Shown piece by piece: positions 1-6,828 of a DNA stretch of 13,493 nucleotides. The stretch is from an uncultured Prevotella sp. (GTDB taxonomy: Bacteria; Bacteroidota; Bacteroidia; Bacteroidales; Bacteroidaceae). A program made the position numbers and the translations under genes. Each line of letters opens with the position of its first letter. The first letter of the stretch is position 1. The notes below the pieces were generated by a model. It was given only the letters and a program-made list of their open reading frames with translations. It was not told the DNA's origin and made no database searches. The stretch lies in the NCBI GenBank assembly GCA_900314365.1, contig OMVH01000024.1, forward strand, positions 1-13,493, given 5' to 3'.

Positions 1-172
1 GGCTCTCTCGATATTACCAAATGCGTCACCCTAAATCTCTTGCTGTTTCTTATAAGTTACTGATTATCAATAACAGTATTTTATCTCAACAAAAAAGCGA
101 CGAAGTCGGGAAATAGACAAAATCTTCATTTTCTTCTTGCCCGTAGGGTGCGGATTCTCCCTAACTCTAACT

Positions 173-240
173 GGTCGCGCCCTGTAAGCAGTTGGGGCTT
201 TCAGGAGATGGCACATGCTTGTCCACTGCAGGGCGCGGCC
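173..240. other. GC-rich long hairpin, possible structured RNA or repeat
   Basis: GGTCGCGCCCTG at 173-184 pairs with CAGGGCGCGGCC at 229-240: 12 consecutive pairs, one of them a G-U wobble. The 44-base loop can add CAGT/ACTG (189-192 with 225-228) or AAGCA/TGCTT (186-190 with 216-220). No run of T follows, so it is not a standard terminator. I could not match it to SRP RNA, 6S RNA, tmRNA, RNase P RNA, or the TPP, cobalamin or SAM riboswitches. The inverted repeat is plain in the sequence; that it acts as RNA is inference. Confidence 0.5.
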
Positions 241-299
241 CTCGTGGCCGTCCGCGAGTAACGTTGTTGCAGGAAATTTCCCTCAAATATTGTCCAACA

Positions 300-340
300 G
301 ACTACCATGAGGTCTGCTCCCTACAGAGGAGCACATTTAC
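300..340. repeat. Intergenic repeat, left copy
   Basis: GACTACCATGAG (300-311) is identical to 13140-13151. CCATGAG (305-311), a 9-base gap, then CTACAGAGGAGCACATTTAC (321-340) matches the right flank at 13322-13356 in the same order, with an 8-base gap and 19 of 20 identities in the longer block. Within it TGCTCC/GGAGCA (315-320 with 328-333) forms a 7-base-loop hairpin, and CAGAC/GTCTG (298-302 with 312-316) is an alternative stem. This is probably a dispersed intergenic element; how many copies the genome has cannot be seen here. Confidence 0.45.
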
Positions 341-363
341 AAAGCCGGAAACGTTATTCTTTG

Positions 364-415
364 AACGGTGAGTAAAAGCTGTTTCTTTAAGACCTTAATA
401 GTCTTTTGCACCGTT
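364..415. other. Nested inverted repeat upstream of the protease promoter
   Basis: AACGGTG (364-370) pairs perfectly with CACCGTT (409-415). Inside it AAGAC (389-393) pairs with GTCTT (401-405) around a 7-base loop. It ends 40 bases before the -33 element of the S8 peptidase promoter, so it could be the 3' end of an upstream transcript or a protein-binding region. No function is shown. Confidence 0.3.
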
Positions 416-455
416 GTCAGCACGAGGATAAAAAGAGAAAATGATGAACGTTTTC

Positions 456-486
456 TTGCTGTTTCAGTTTTTTAGCGTTAATTTTG
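456..486 (+). promoter_or_regulatory. Bacteroidetes-type promoter of the S8 peptidase-xseAB operon
   Basis: A -33 TTG (456-458) is followed after 20 bases by TAATTTTG (479-486), an exact match to the TAnnTTTG -7 box of Bacteroidetes primary sigma factors. The expected start of transcription is around 490-495, leaving a leader of only about 10-15 bases before the ATG at 506. Confidence 0.65.
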
Positions 487-505
487 CACGAAATAAACCA
501 TTGCA

Positions 506-1915
506 ATGAAATTGAAAACCATCCTGTCCATTCTTTTCCTTGCTCTCAGCGCTACTGTGAGTGCACAGCGTGAGGAGGGTGGAGCACGCATACCTTTTCC
601 CGGTGGAAAGGCTTACATTTTTCGGGTGCAGCTCTCCGACAAGCAAGGCTGTACCTACTGCCTGGACAAGCCAGGCGAGTTTCTCTCTGCCAAAGCCATA
701 GAGCGGAGGACTCGTCAGCATCTGCGTGTCGATTCTACCGACCTGCCTCTTTCAAAGACTTATTTAGGTGAGTTACGCCGTTGCGGTCTCCACGTGGTGG
801 GAGGAAGTAAATGGAACAACACCGTGCTCGTGAAGAGTTCCGATTCGGCCGTTGTCGACAAACTGCATAAGTTCAGCTTCGTCAGAGCCGTCACAAAGGT
901 GTACGTAACGCCAGATTCAGTGAAGAAGCCCGCGCCCCACGCCTTGGAGAAAGATACTGCCAAGGCCTATGTTGATGCTTCACAGGGCTGTTATGGTAAA
1001 GGTTTCTGGCAGATCGACGTCCTCGGAGGCCGCGCGCTCCACGAGAAGGGTTTCCGTGGCAAGGGCATGACCATAGCCATTCTCGACGGAGGATTCATGA
1101 ATGCCGACAAGATTCCCGCCCTCCGTGCAGCCCATGTCGTAGCTACTCGCGACTGCGCATGGCCTTACAGTCAGAATGTCTACTCACTCATTGACCACGG
1201 CACAAGTGTGCTCTCTTGTATGGCCGCCCGTGACTCGGGGCGCTTCATCGGCGATGCCCCGGAGGCTGATTTCGTGCTGATAAGAACGGAGATTGCGCAG
1301 GGAGAGTCGTTGCTTGAGGAGGACAACTGGGCTATGGGCGCCGAATATGCCGATTCCATTGGTGCCGACCTCATCAACTCCTCGCTCGGATATTTCAGTT
1401 ATGACGATGCTTCCACAAGCTACCGTTACCGCGACCTCGACGGGCGCACGGCTCTCATCTCACGTACAGCAGCCATGCTTGCCCGCAAAGGCATTATCCT
1501 CGTGAACAGTGCCGGCAATGCGGGCGAAGGTGAGTGGAAGAAGATATCTGTTCCTGCTGATGCGCCAGATATCCTTACGGTGGGAGCATTGAGAAAACCG
1601 GGGCACAATGCCACTTTCAGCTCCATAGGCCCCTCGGCCGACGGCAGGGTGAAGCCCGATGTCATGGCTCCGGGTAATCCCGTCACCGTGATCTCGGGCA
1701 AGGGAGTCATCAGACTATCAAACGGAACCTCTTTCGCGGCACCCATCACCTGCGGTCTTGTGGCCTGTCTCTGGCAGGCACTGCCCGGAAAGACAGCTAC
1801 CGATATCATCGAGCTCGTGAGGCGGTCGGCTGACAACTATCTTACACCCGACAATATCTTCGGCTACGGCATGGCCGATTTTTCTAAGGCCTTGAGGCTT
1901 GCTGTGAATTCATGA
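506..1915 (+). CDS. Secreted subtilisin-like serine protease (S8 family)
   Basis: A 469-residue endopeptidase predicted to be exported by Sec. Residues 1-20 are a signal peptide (basic start, leucine/isoleucine core, VSA site followed by Gln21, a common Bacteroidetes +1 residue). Residues 35-160 look like the N-terminal prodomain-like region of Bacteroidetes S8 enzymes. The catalytic triad is visible as Asp194 (AILDGG), His231 (DHGTS) and Ser409 (NGTSFAAP), with Asn338 in SAGN forming the oxyanion hole. The protein ends soon after the peptidase domain (FGYGMADFSKAL) with no C-terminal sorting domain, so type IX secretion is unlikely; it should be periplasmic or released. A promoter lies just upstream, and the stop overlaps the xseA start by 4 bases (ATGA). 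Substrate is unknown. Confidence in the family is high. Confidence 0.95.
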   Translation: MKLKTILSILFLALSATVSAQREEGGARIPFPGGKAYIFRVQLSDKQGCTYCLDKPGEFLSAKAIERRTRQHLRVDSTDLPLSKTYLGELRRCGLHVVGGSKWNNTVLVKSSDSAVVDKLHKFSFVRAVTKVYVTPDSVKKPAPHALEKDTAKAYVDASQGCYGKGFWQIDVLGGRALHEKGFRGKGMTIAILDGGFMNADKIPALRAAHVVATRDCAWPYSQNVYSLIDHGTSVLSCMAARDSGRFIGDAPEADFVLIRTEIAQGESLLEEDNWAMGAEYADSIGADLINSSLGYFSYDDASTSYRYRDLDGRTALISRTAAMLARKGIILVNSAGNAGEGEWKKISVPADAPDILTVGALRKPGHNATFSSIGPSADGRVKPDVMAPGNPVTVISGKGVIRLSNGTSFAAPITCGLVACLWQALPGKTATDIIELVRRSADNYLTPDNIFGYGMADFSKALRLAVNS

Positions 1916-3210
1916 TGAAAGCACTCTCGCTCTACGAACTCAACAGCCTCGTGCAGTCGGCCATCGAAGCTACCTTGCCCAATGAGTATTGGGTGGAGGC
2001 CGAGTTGTCGGAGGTGCGCGAGGTGAGGGGGCATTGCTTTATGGAGCTTGTGCAGAAGGACGAAGGCTCCCACACGCCTGTGGCCAAAGCGCAGGCCAAG
2101 TGCTGGAAGTCGACGTGGCAGATGATGAGACCCTATTTCGAGCGTGTCACAGGGCAGACGATGCACGCTGGCATGAAGGTCATGCTGCGTGTTTATGCTG
2201 ACTTTCACGTGGCCTATGGTTTTTCGTGGATAGTCACCGATGTAAACCCCGAGTACACGATGGGAGACCTGGCCCGGCGCAGGCAGGAAATCATACAAAG
2301 ACTCAAGGAGGAAGGTGTGTTCGACTTGCAACGTGAACTCCATCTTCCTCTTTTTGCTCAGCGCATAGCCGTCATTTCAAGCGACGGGGCGGCTGGCTAT
2401 GGCGACTTCTGTCATCAACTCGTTGAGAACGAATATGGATTCAGCTTCTCCATCGAACTCTTCCCTGCCACCATGCAGGGAGAACAGGTGGAACAGAGTG
2501 TAATAAGCGCGCTGAACAAGATTAACCGCAGGCTTGCCGACTTCGATGTTGTAGTCATCATCCGTGGCGGTGGGGCTACCAGCGACCTTAGCGGTTTTGA
2601 TACGTTGGCTTTAGCAGAGAATGTGGCCAACTTTCCCCTGCCTGTCATCACGGGCATAGGACATGAGCGCGACGAGAGTGTTCTCGACATGGTCTCGCAC
2701 ACCCGTGTGAAGACCCCCACGGCCGCCGCTGCCTTCCTCATCGACCACTTAGCGTCGCTTCAGGACTGGCTTTCCGCTCAGGCCCGACAACTCGCATCGG
2801 CTGCCACCAGGGAACTTGCGGAACAACAGCTCTGGCTCAGTCGCATGGCCAGTCGCATACCGGCTCTCTCAGCCGCTGTCATAAGGAAGGAAGAGCTTCG
2901 CCTACAGCGACTGCAATCACAGCTGGTGCAGGCTGCAAGCAGAGAGTTGCAAGCTTGCGGCTTCAGGCTCCGACAGACGCAGATGAGGTTGGAGGCAGCT
3001 TGTCTGCAAAAGCTGCAGAAGGAGAGTGCGAGACTCAAGGTGCTGGCAATCAAAGTACAGCAACTCGACCCCGAAAGAATGCTGCAATATGGCTACAGCA
3101 TCACTCTGAAAGATGGAAAGGTGGTGCGCGACGCATCGGCACTTGTCGAAGGCGACGTGCTCCAGACAAAGCTTGGAAAGGGTAGTGTAACTTCAATAGT
3201 AAAGAAATAA
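1912..3210 (+). CDS. xseA: Exodeoxyribonuclease VII large subunit
   Basis: Catalytic subunit of exonuclease VII, which degrades single-stranded DNA from both ends to short oligonucleotides, acting in the cytoplasm in repair. The 432 residues show the family order: N-terminal OB-fold DNA-binding domain (about 5-110), catalytic domain (about 120-285) with IIRGGGATSDLSGFD (216-230) and GIGHERDESVLD (248-259, the GHExD signature) followed by TRVKTPTAAAA (264-274), a long coiled coil (about 280-385) that binds small subunits, and a C-terminal segment with LQYGYSITLKDGKVV (391-405). Length is slightly below that of E. coli XseA. The start at 1912 overlaps the protease stop; an in-frame ATG immediately follows at 1915, so the first residue is uncertain by one codon. 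xseB follows directly, consistent with coupled synthesis. Confidence 0.96.
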   Translation: MMKALSLYELNSLVQSAIEATLPNEYWVEAELSEVREVRGHCFMELVQKDEGSHTPVAKAQAKCWKSTWQMMRPYFERVTGQTMHAGMKVMLRVYADFHVAYGFSWIVTDVNPEYTMGDLARRRQEIIQRLKEEGVFDLQRELHLPLFAQRIAVISSDGAAGYGDFCHQLVENEYGFSFSIELFPATMQGEQVEQSVISALNKINRRLADFDVVVIIRGGGATSDLSGFDTLALAENVANFPLPVITGIGHERDESVLDMVSHTRVKTPTAAAAFLIDHLASLQDWLSAQARQLASAATRELAEQQLWLSRMASRIPALSAAVIRKEELRLQRLQSQLVQAASRELQACGFRLRQTQMRLEAACLQKLQKESARLKVLAIKVQQLDPERMLQYGYSITLKDGKVVRDASALVEGDVLQTKLGKGSVTSIVKK

Positions 3211-3420
3211 ATGGCAACAAAAAATGAAATCAACTACGAGGAGGCCGCGGCTGAGCTCGAGAAGATAGTGAGCAAAATGTCGTCGGACGAAGTGGATGTG
3301 GATACTATGGCTGCCGACGTGAAGAGGGCGCAGCAACTGCTGAAACTCTGTGAGGCCAAACTCCATAAGACCGATGAGGAAGTGAAGGCACTCCTTGAAA
3401 GCCTGAAGCCTGAGGCCTGA
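3211..3420 (+). CDS. xseB: Exodeoxyribonuclease VII small subunit
   Basis: Small helical subunit of exonuclease VII; several copies bind the XseA coiled coil. At 69 residues it has the usual family length and pattern: YEEAAAELEKIVSKM near the start (9-23), an acidic linker with DVDTM, then LLKLCEAKL (43-51), matching the conserved helix-loop-helix of XseB. The ATG begins right after the xseA TAA, so the two are almost certainly translated from one message. Its last codons run into a 7-base tandem repeat (3401-3424). No clear terminator follows; the next gene has its own promoter. Confidence 0.93.
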   Translation: MATKNEINYEEAAAELEKIVSKMSSDEVDVDTMAADVKRAQQLLKLCEAKLHKTDEEVKALLESLKPEA

Positions 3421-3424
3421 AGCC
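3401..3424 (+). repeat. 7-base tandem repeat across the xseB stop
   Basis: GCCTGAA, GCCTGAG, GCCTGAA and a partial GCC follow one another (3.4 copies of a 7-base unit). The repeat covers the last xseB codons and the TGA stop. Because the unit is not a multiple of three, gain or loss of one copy would shift the reading frame at the C-terminus. Confidence 0.6.
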
Positions 3425-3461
3425 AAAGGCGGAATGATTTTGCAATTAGTCAGAAGAATTG

Positions 3462-3492
3462 TTGGAAGAATGACAGAACTTTTGTAACTTTG
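3462..3492 (+). promoter_or_regulatory. Bacteroidetes-type promoter of ilvE
   Basis: TTG at 3462-3464, a 20-base spacer, then TAACTTTG at 3485-3492, an exact match to the TAnnTTTG -7 box. Transcription should start near 3497-3500, giving a leader of about 40 bases, too short for a leader-peptide attenuator. It indicates ilvE is transcribed separately from xseAB. Confidence 0.65.
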
Positions 3493-3538
3493 CCTACAAG
3501 TAGGATAATTTAGTCCGTCATTCATAAATCGAGTTGTT

Positions 3539-4555
3539 ATGAAGAATATTGACTGGTCAAGTCTGTCGTTCGGCTATACGCCGACCGATTACAATGTACG
3601 CTGTTACTATCGTAATGGCAAGTGGGGAGAGATTGAGGTTTGCTCCGACGAGTATCTTAATCTTCACATGGCTGCTGCCTGCCTGCACTACGGGCAGGAA
3701 GCCTTCGAGGGACTCAAGGCATACCGTTGCCCCGACGGCAAGATTCGTGTCTTCCGTATGGATGAGAATGCCAAGCGCCTGCAGAGCACCTGTCAGGGGA
3801 TTGTCATGCCTGAGGTGCCGACGGAGATGTTTGAGGAGATGGTGAAGAAAGTCGTCAGACTCAACCAGGACTATGTCCCTACCTACGAAAGCGGGGCTAC
3901 ACTCTACATCAGACCGCTACTCATAGGCATCACTCCCCAGGTGGGCGTGAATCCAGCCAAGGACTATCTTTTCCTGATTTTTGTCACTCCTGTAGGTCCT
4001 TACTTCAAAGGCGGATTCCAGTGCAACAAGTATGCAATTATTCGCGGCTACGACCGTGCTGCTCCACTTGGTACCGGCATCTACAAGGTAGGAGGCAATT
4101 ATGCTGCTTCCCTGAAGGCCCATACCATCGCATCGGGCAAAGGCTACGGAAGCGAGTTCTACCTCGACTCAAAGGAGAAGAAATATGTCGACGAGTGCGG
4201 AGCTGCCAACTTCTTCGGTATTAAGAACAATACTTATGTCACCCCAAAGAGCACGTCGATATTGCCCTCCATCACCAACAAGAGTCTCATGCAGCTGGCT
4301 GAAGACCTCGGCATGAAGGTGGAGCGCAGACCGGTGCCTGTGGAGGAGCTGGCTACCTTCGAGGAGGCTGGCGCATGCGGTACAGCGGCCGTTATATCGC
4401 CAATCTCAGAACTCGACGACCTCGATACCGGAGAAAAGTACGTGTTCGGTGACAAGCCGGGACCCTGGTCTACTAAGCTTTATAACACTCTGCGTGGTAT
4501 CCAGTACGGCACTATTGAGGACAAGCACGGCTGGACAACAGTGGTTGTGGAGTGA
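3539..4555 (+). CDS. ilvE: Branched-chain amino acid aminotransferase
   Basis: Pyridoxal-phosphate enzyme of fold type IV that transfers the amino group between glutamate and the 2-oxo acids of valine, leucine and isoleucine, the last step of their synthesis and first of their breakdown; cytoplasmic. The 338 residues fit the longer, mitochondrial-like BCAT subgroup: YGQEAFEGLKAYR (51-63), LYIRPLLIG (122-130), the PLP lysine Lys183 in GIYKVGGNYAAS (180-191), DECGAANFFGI (218-228) and the cofactor-phosphate loop GTAAVISPI (281-289). It has its own promoter 50 bases upstream and a terminator 23 bases downstream, so it is probably a single-gene unit. The ATG at 3539 starts with MKNIDWSSLSFGYTPTDYNV, the expected family N-terminus. 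Confidence 0.95.
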   Translation: MKNIDWSSLSFGYTPTDYNVRCYYRNGKWGEIEVCSDEYLNLHMAAACLHYGQEAFEGLKAYRCPDGKIRVFRMDENAKRLQSTCQGIVMPEVPTEMFEEMVKKVVRLNQDYVPTYESGATLYIRPLLIGITPQVGVNPAKDYLFLIFVTPVGPYFKGGFQCNKYAIIRGYDRAAPLGTGIYKVGGNYAASLKAHTIASGKGYGSEFYLDSKEKKYVDECGAANFFGIKNNTYVTPKSTSILPSITNKSLMQLAEDLGMKVERRPVPVEELATFEEAGACGTAAVISPISELDDLDTGEKYVFGDKPGPWSTKLYNTLRGIQYGTIEDKHGWTTVVVE

Positions 4556-4577
4556 TACAGAAAAGGACAGTGAAAGG

Positions 4578-4623
4578 ATGGATGCAGACTGTCTGACGAA
4601 ATGCACAGCCGGCATCCATTTTT
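4578..4623 (+). terminator. Rho-independent terminator after ilvE
   Basis: ATGGATGC (4578-4585) pairs perfectly with GCATCCAT (4612-4619) and is followed by a run of T to 4623. The 26-base loop is long, which lowers confidence a little, but its place 23 bases after the ilvE stop fits. There is no T-run on the opposite strand, so it should act rightward only. Confidence 0.6.
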
Positions 4624-4672
4624 CATCCTAGTACTTTTATAAACTAAACTTATTAATCGTCAGTGTTACAAT

Positions 4673-5443
4673 ATGGGCAAGGGAAAACTGGCAAAGTTTG
4701 CCGACATGGAAACTTTCAGCAATGTCTACCAATACCCTTTCTCGGTGGTCGGTAATGATGTGTGCCCCATGCAGGGGCACTGGAAGGAGCGTTGCTTTGG
4801 CAATAGCAATCCCGTGGTGCTTGAGCTTGGATGCGGTAAGGGAGAGTATACGGTGGGGCTCGCTAAGCTCTTTCCTGATGTCAACTTCATTGGGGTGGAC
4901 ATCAAGGGTGCACGTATGTGGACGGGAGCCAAGCAAGCTTTGGAAGAGAAAATCGGCAACGCTGCCTTCCTGCGTACAAACATAGAAATCATCGACCGAT
5001 TCTTCGCTCCGGGCGAGGTGAATGCCATTTGGCTCACATTCTCTGACCCTCAGATGAAGAATGCCCACAAAAGACTGACGAGCACTTTCTTCCTGGAACG
5101 TTATCGTCGTTTCCTCACAGACAATGGCAGGATTCATCTGAAGACTGACTCCAACTTTCTTTTCACTTATACCAGGCTTATGGCAGTTCATAATGGCCTG
5201 CCTATTGAAGAGATGACGGAGAATCTCTATCATGACGGCGAGCTCGATGAGGCCACGAAGAGGATTCTCTCCATACAGACCTATTATGAGAAGATGTGGC
5301 TTGAGAGAGGATTGAACATTCGGTACATGCGCTTCCTGCTACCGCATTCTGTCGTTCTCTCTGAGCCGGAGGTGGATATTCCGCTCGACGAATACAGAAG
5401 TTATCATCGTCAGAAACGCACTCCTCGTGAGACGGGACGATGA
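4673..5443 (+). CDS. trmB: tRNA (guanine-N7-)-methyltransferase
   Basis: S-adenosylmethionine-dependent enzyme that forms 7-methylguanosine at position 46 of the tRNA variable loop. The 256 residues show the Rossmann-like methyltransferase core: motif I VVLELGCGKGEY (48-59), GVDIKGAR (74-81), the acidic motif around LTFSDPQMKNAHKRL (121-135), HLKTDS (155-160) and TYYEKMWLERG (203-213), the conserved C-terminal region. The usual FPDPW signature reads FSDPQ here; I believe this is a lineage variant rather than damage, because the surrounding K/H/KR residues remain. It follows the ilvE terminator; a weak TACTTTTA at 4632 lacks a matching -33 element, so the promoter is not clear. The mrp gene follows closely and is probably co-transcribed. 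Confidence 0.93.
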   Translation: MGKGKLAKFADMETFSNVYQYPFSVVGNDVCPMQGHWKERCFGNSNPVVLELGCGKGEYTVGLAKLFPDVNFIGVDIKGARMWTGAKQALEEKIGNAAFLRTNIEIIDRFFAPGEVNAIWLTFSDPQMKNAHKRLTSTFFLERYRRFLTDNGRIHLKTDSNFLFTYTRLMAVHNGLPIEEMTENLYHDGELDEATKRILSIQTYYEKMWLERGLNIRYMRFLLPHSVVLSEPEVDIPLDEYRSYHRQKRTPRETGR

Positions 5444-5505
5444 CTCTCGGGGAGCATCCAAATAAAACAGAAGAAATTCAAGCACTTTATTCAAGATTAT
5501 CTACA

Positions 5506-6606
5506 ATGACATTATATCCGAAACTTATTACTGACGCACTGAATACAGTGGTCTATCCCGGAACAAAGAAGGGACTGGTTGATAGTGACATGGTGGCCGA
5601 CAATATTCGCATTGACGGTATGAGCGTAAGCTTTTCGCTCATTTTTCCCCGCGACACCGATCCCTTCCTAAAGTCGACTCTCAAGGCTGCAGAGGCTGCT
5701 ATACATTATTATATAGACAAAGGGGTTGACGTGACGATAACGACAGAGTTCAAGAGTACACCCAGACCGAAACCCGGGCACATGCTCACGGGTGTGAAAA
5801 ACATTATAGCAGTGAGCTCCGGTAAGGGCGGAGTGGGAAAGAGCACGGTGGCCGTAAACCTGGCGATTGCTCTGGCCCGGCTCGGATATAAGGTAGGCCT
5901 GCTCGATACGGATATTTTCGGTCCGTCCATGCCTAAGATGTTAGGTGTTGAGGATGAGAGGCCTTACGGTACGGAGAAGGACGGACGGCAGCTCATTGTG
6001 CCGATAGAGAAGTATGGGGTAAAGATGATGAGCATAGGCTTCTTTGTCAATCCCGACCGTGCTACTCTGTGGCGTGGCGGTATGGCGACCTCTGCACTGA
6101 AGCAGCTTATCGCTGACGTCGACTGGGGTGACCTTGACTTTTTTATCCTTGATACGCCTCCTGGTACGAGTGACATCCATCTCACCCTCCTGCAAACCCT
6201 TGCCATTACGGGAGCAGTCATTGTGAGTACACCTCAGCAGGTGGCATTGGCTGATGCCAGAAAAGGAATTGATATGTATCGCAATGATAAGGTTAATGTG
6301 CCTATATTGGGCTTGGTTGAGAACATGGCCTGGTTTACTCCTGCTGAGCTTCCAGAGAACAAATACTACATCTTCGGCCGTGATGGAGTGAAGCGATTGG
6401 CTGAGGAGATGGGTTGTCCCTTGTTGGCTCAGATTCCCATCGTGCAGGGAATCTGCGAGGGGGGCGACGATGGTAAGCCGGTAGCTCTGCAATCCGACAG
6501 CATTATGGGGCGTGCTTTCCTGAATCTTGCTCAGGCAGTAGTCACTGTCACCAACCGGAGAAACAAGGATATGGGTCCTACTAAAATAGTTCAGATAAAG
6601 GATTAG
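5506..6606 (+). CDS. Mrp/ApbC-type iron-sulfur carrier ATPase
   Basis: P-loop ATPase of the Mrp/NBP35 group, which binds and hands on iron-sulfur clusters in the cytoplasm. Counting from this start (366 residues): a MIP18/DUF59 domain (about 1-85), Walker A SSGKGGVGKST (104-114) with the deviant lysine signature, DTDIFGPSMP (134-143), and Walker B ILDTPPGTSD (214-223). The C-terminal CxxC that holds the cluster in E. coli ApbC is absent: ENMAWFTPAELPENKYY stands at that place, and no other CxxC exists. An in-frame ATG at 5440, overlapping the trmB stop by 4 bases, would add 22 residues; I prefer 5506 because MTLYPKLITDAL looks like the family N-terminus. A two-way terminator follows. Confidence 0.92.
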   Translation: MTLYPKLITDALNTVVYPGTKKGLVDSDMVADNIRIDGMSVSFSLIFPRDTDPFLKSTLKAAEAAIHYYIDKGVDVTITTEFKSTPRPKPGHMLTGVKNIIAVSSGKGGVGKSTVAVNLAIALARLGYKVGLLDTDIFGPSMPKMLGVEDERPYGTEKDGRQLIVPIEKYGVKMMSIGFFVNPDRATLWRGGMATSALKQLIADVDWGDLDFFILDTPPGTSDIHLTLLQTLAITGAVIVSTPQQVALADARKGIDMYRNDKVNVPILGLVENMAWFTPAELPENKYYIFGRDGVKRLAEEMGCPLLAQIPIVQGICEGGDDGKPVALQSDSIMGRAFLNLAQAVVTVTNRRNKDMGPTKIVQIKD

Positions 6607-6629
6607 AACCTGGTAGAGTGCAACGAAAA

Positions 6630-6682
6630 AACGGCTTTCACAGGCCTTAGCCAAGCATGTGGCGGGGAATGTGGAAGCCGTT
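6630..6682. terminator. Two-way terminator between mrp and the exporter operon
   Basis: AACGGCTTTCAC (6630-6641) pairs with GTGGAAGCCGTT (6671-6682): 12 pairs including one G-U. Rightward it is followed by ATTGTTTTG, a poor T-tract; leftward it is followed by six T (A-run at 6626-6631), a good one. It lies 23 bases after mrp and about 150 bases beyond the last permease, between convergent genes, so it can stop both transcripts. The remaining bases to 6828 hold nothing I recognise. Confidence 0.6.
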
Positions 6683-6828
6683 ATTGTTTTGCCATTCACG
6701 AAGACAGTTGGACTGGATGGCATGTGTTTCCCTCCTTTTACAGCTCATTTGTCGGAATTTTGCTCATTGCCCGCAAAGAAATCGGCTGAATGTTGCAGCA
6801 TATACAAGCGGTGGAGCGCAAACAGTGC

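Larger units (their letters stand above)
1..455. other. Non-coding left flank with structured segments
   Basis: No reading frame here is convincing on either strand. A frame open at the left edge (codons from base 3, stopping at the TAG ending near 116) could be the tail of a gene outside the window, but its short translation matches no family I recognise. Bases 1-120 are AT-rich, while 160-260 are GC-rich and contain a long inverted repeat. Further stems lie at 298-333 and 364-415, and a short repeat at 300-340 recurs in the right flank. The amount of structure suggests a non-coding RNA, a dispersed repeat or remnants of a mobile element; the sequence alone does not decide which. Confidence 0.5.

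Noticed and set aside
58..78. TACTG/CAGTA inverted repeat near the left edge as a mobile-element end
   Set aside because: Only five pairs in AT-rich DNA, with no transposase gene or target duplication visible.
173..240. Cobalamin riboswitch, suggested by a CAGGAGA and a CCACTG string in the loop
   Set aside because: The strings are in the wrong order, the rest of the B12 box is missing and the downstream gene (a protease) does not fit.
3415..3430. GCCT/AGGC hairpin after xseB as a terminator
   Set aside because: Only four pairs and no T-run follows; it is a by-product of the 7-base repeat.
4632..4639. TACTTTTA as a possible -7 box for trmB
   Set aside because: The last base does not fit TAnnTTTG and no TTG lies at the right distance upstream; it falls right after the ilvE terminator stem.
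4637..5233. 198-residue open frame on the minus strand
   Set aside because: Antisense to trmB; no start signals or recognisable motifs.
5941..6723. 260-residue open frame on the minus strand
   Set aside because: Lies almost entirely antisense to the intact mrp gene, whose protein motifs are unmistakable; it also crosses the terminator hairpin.
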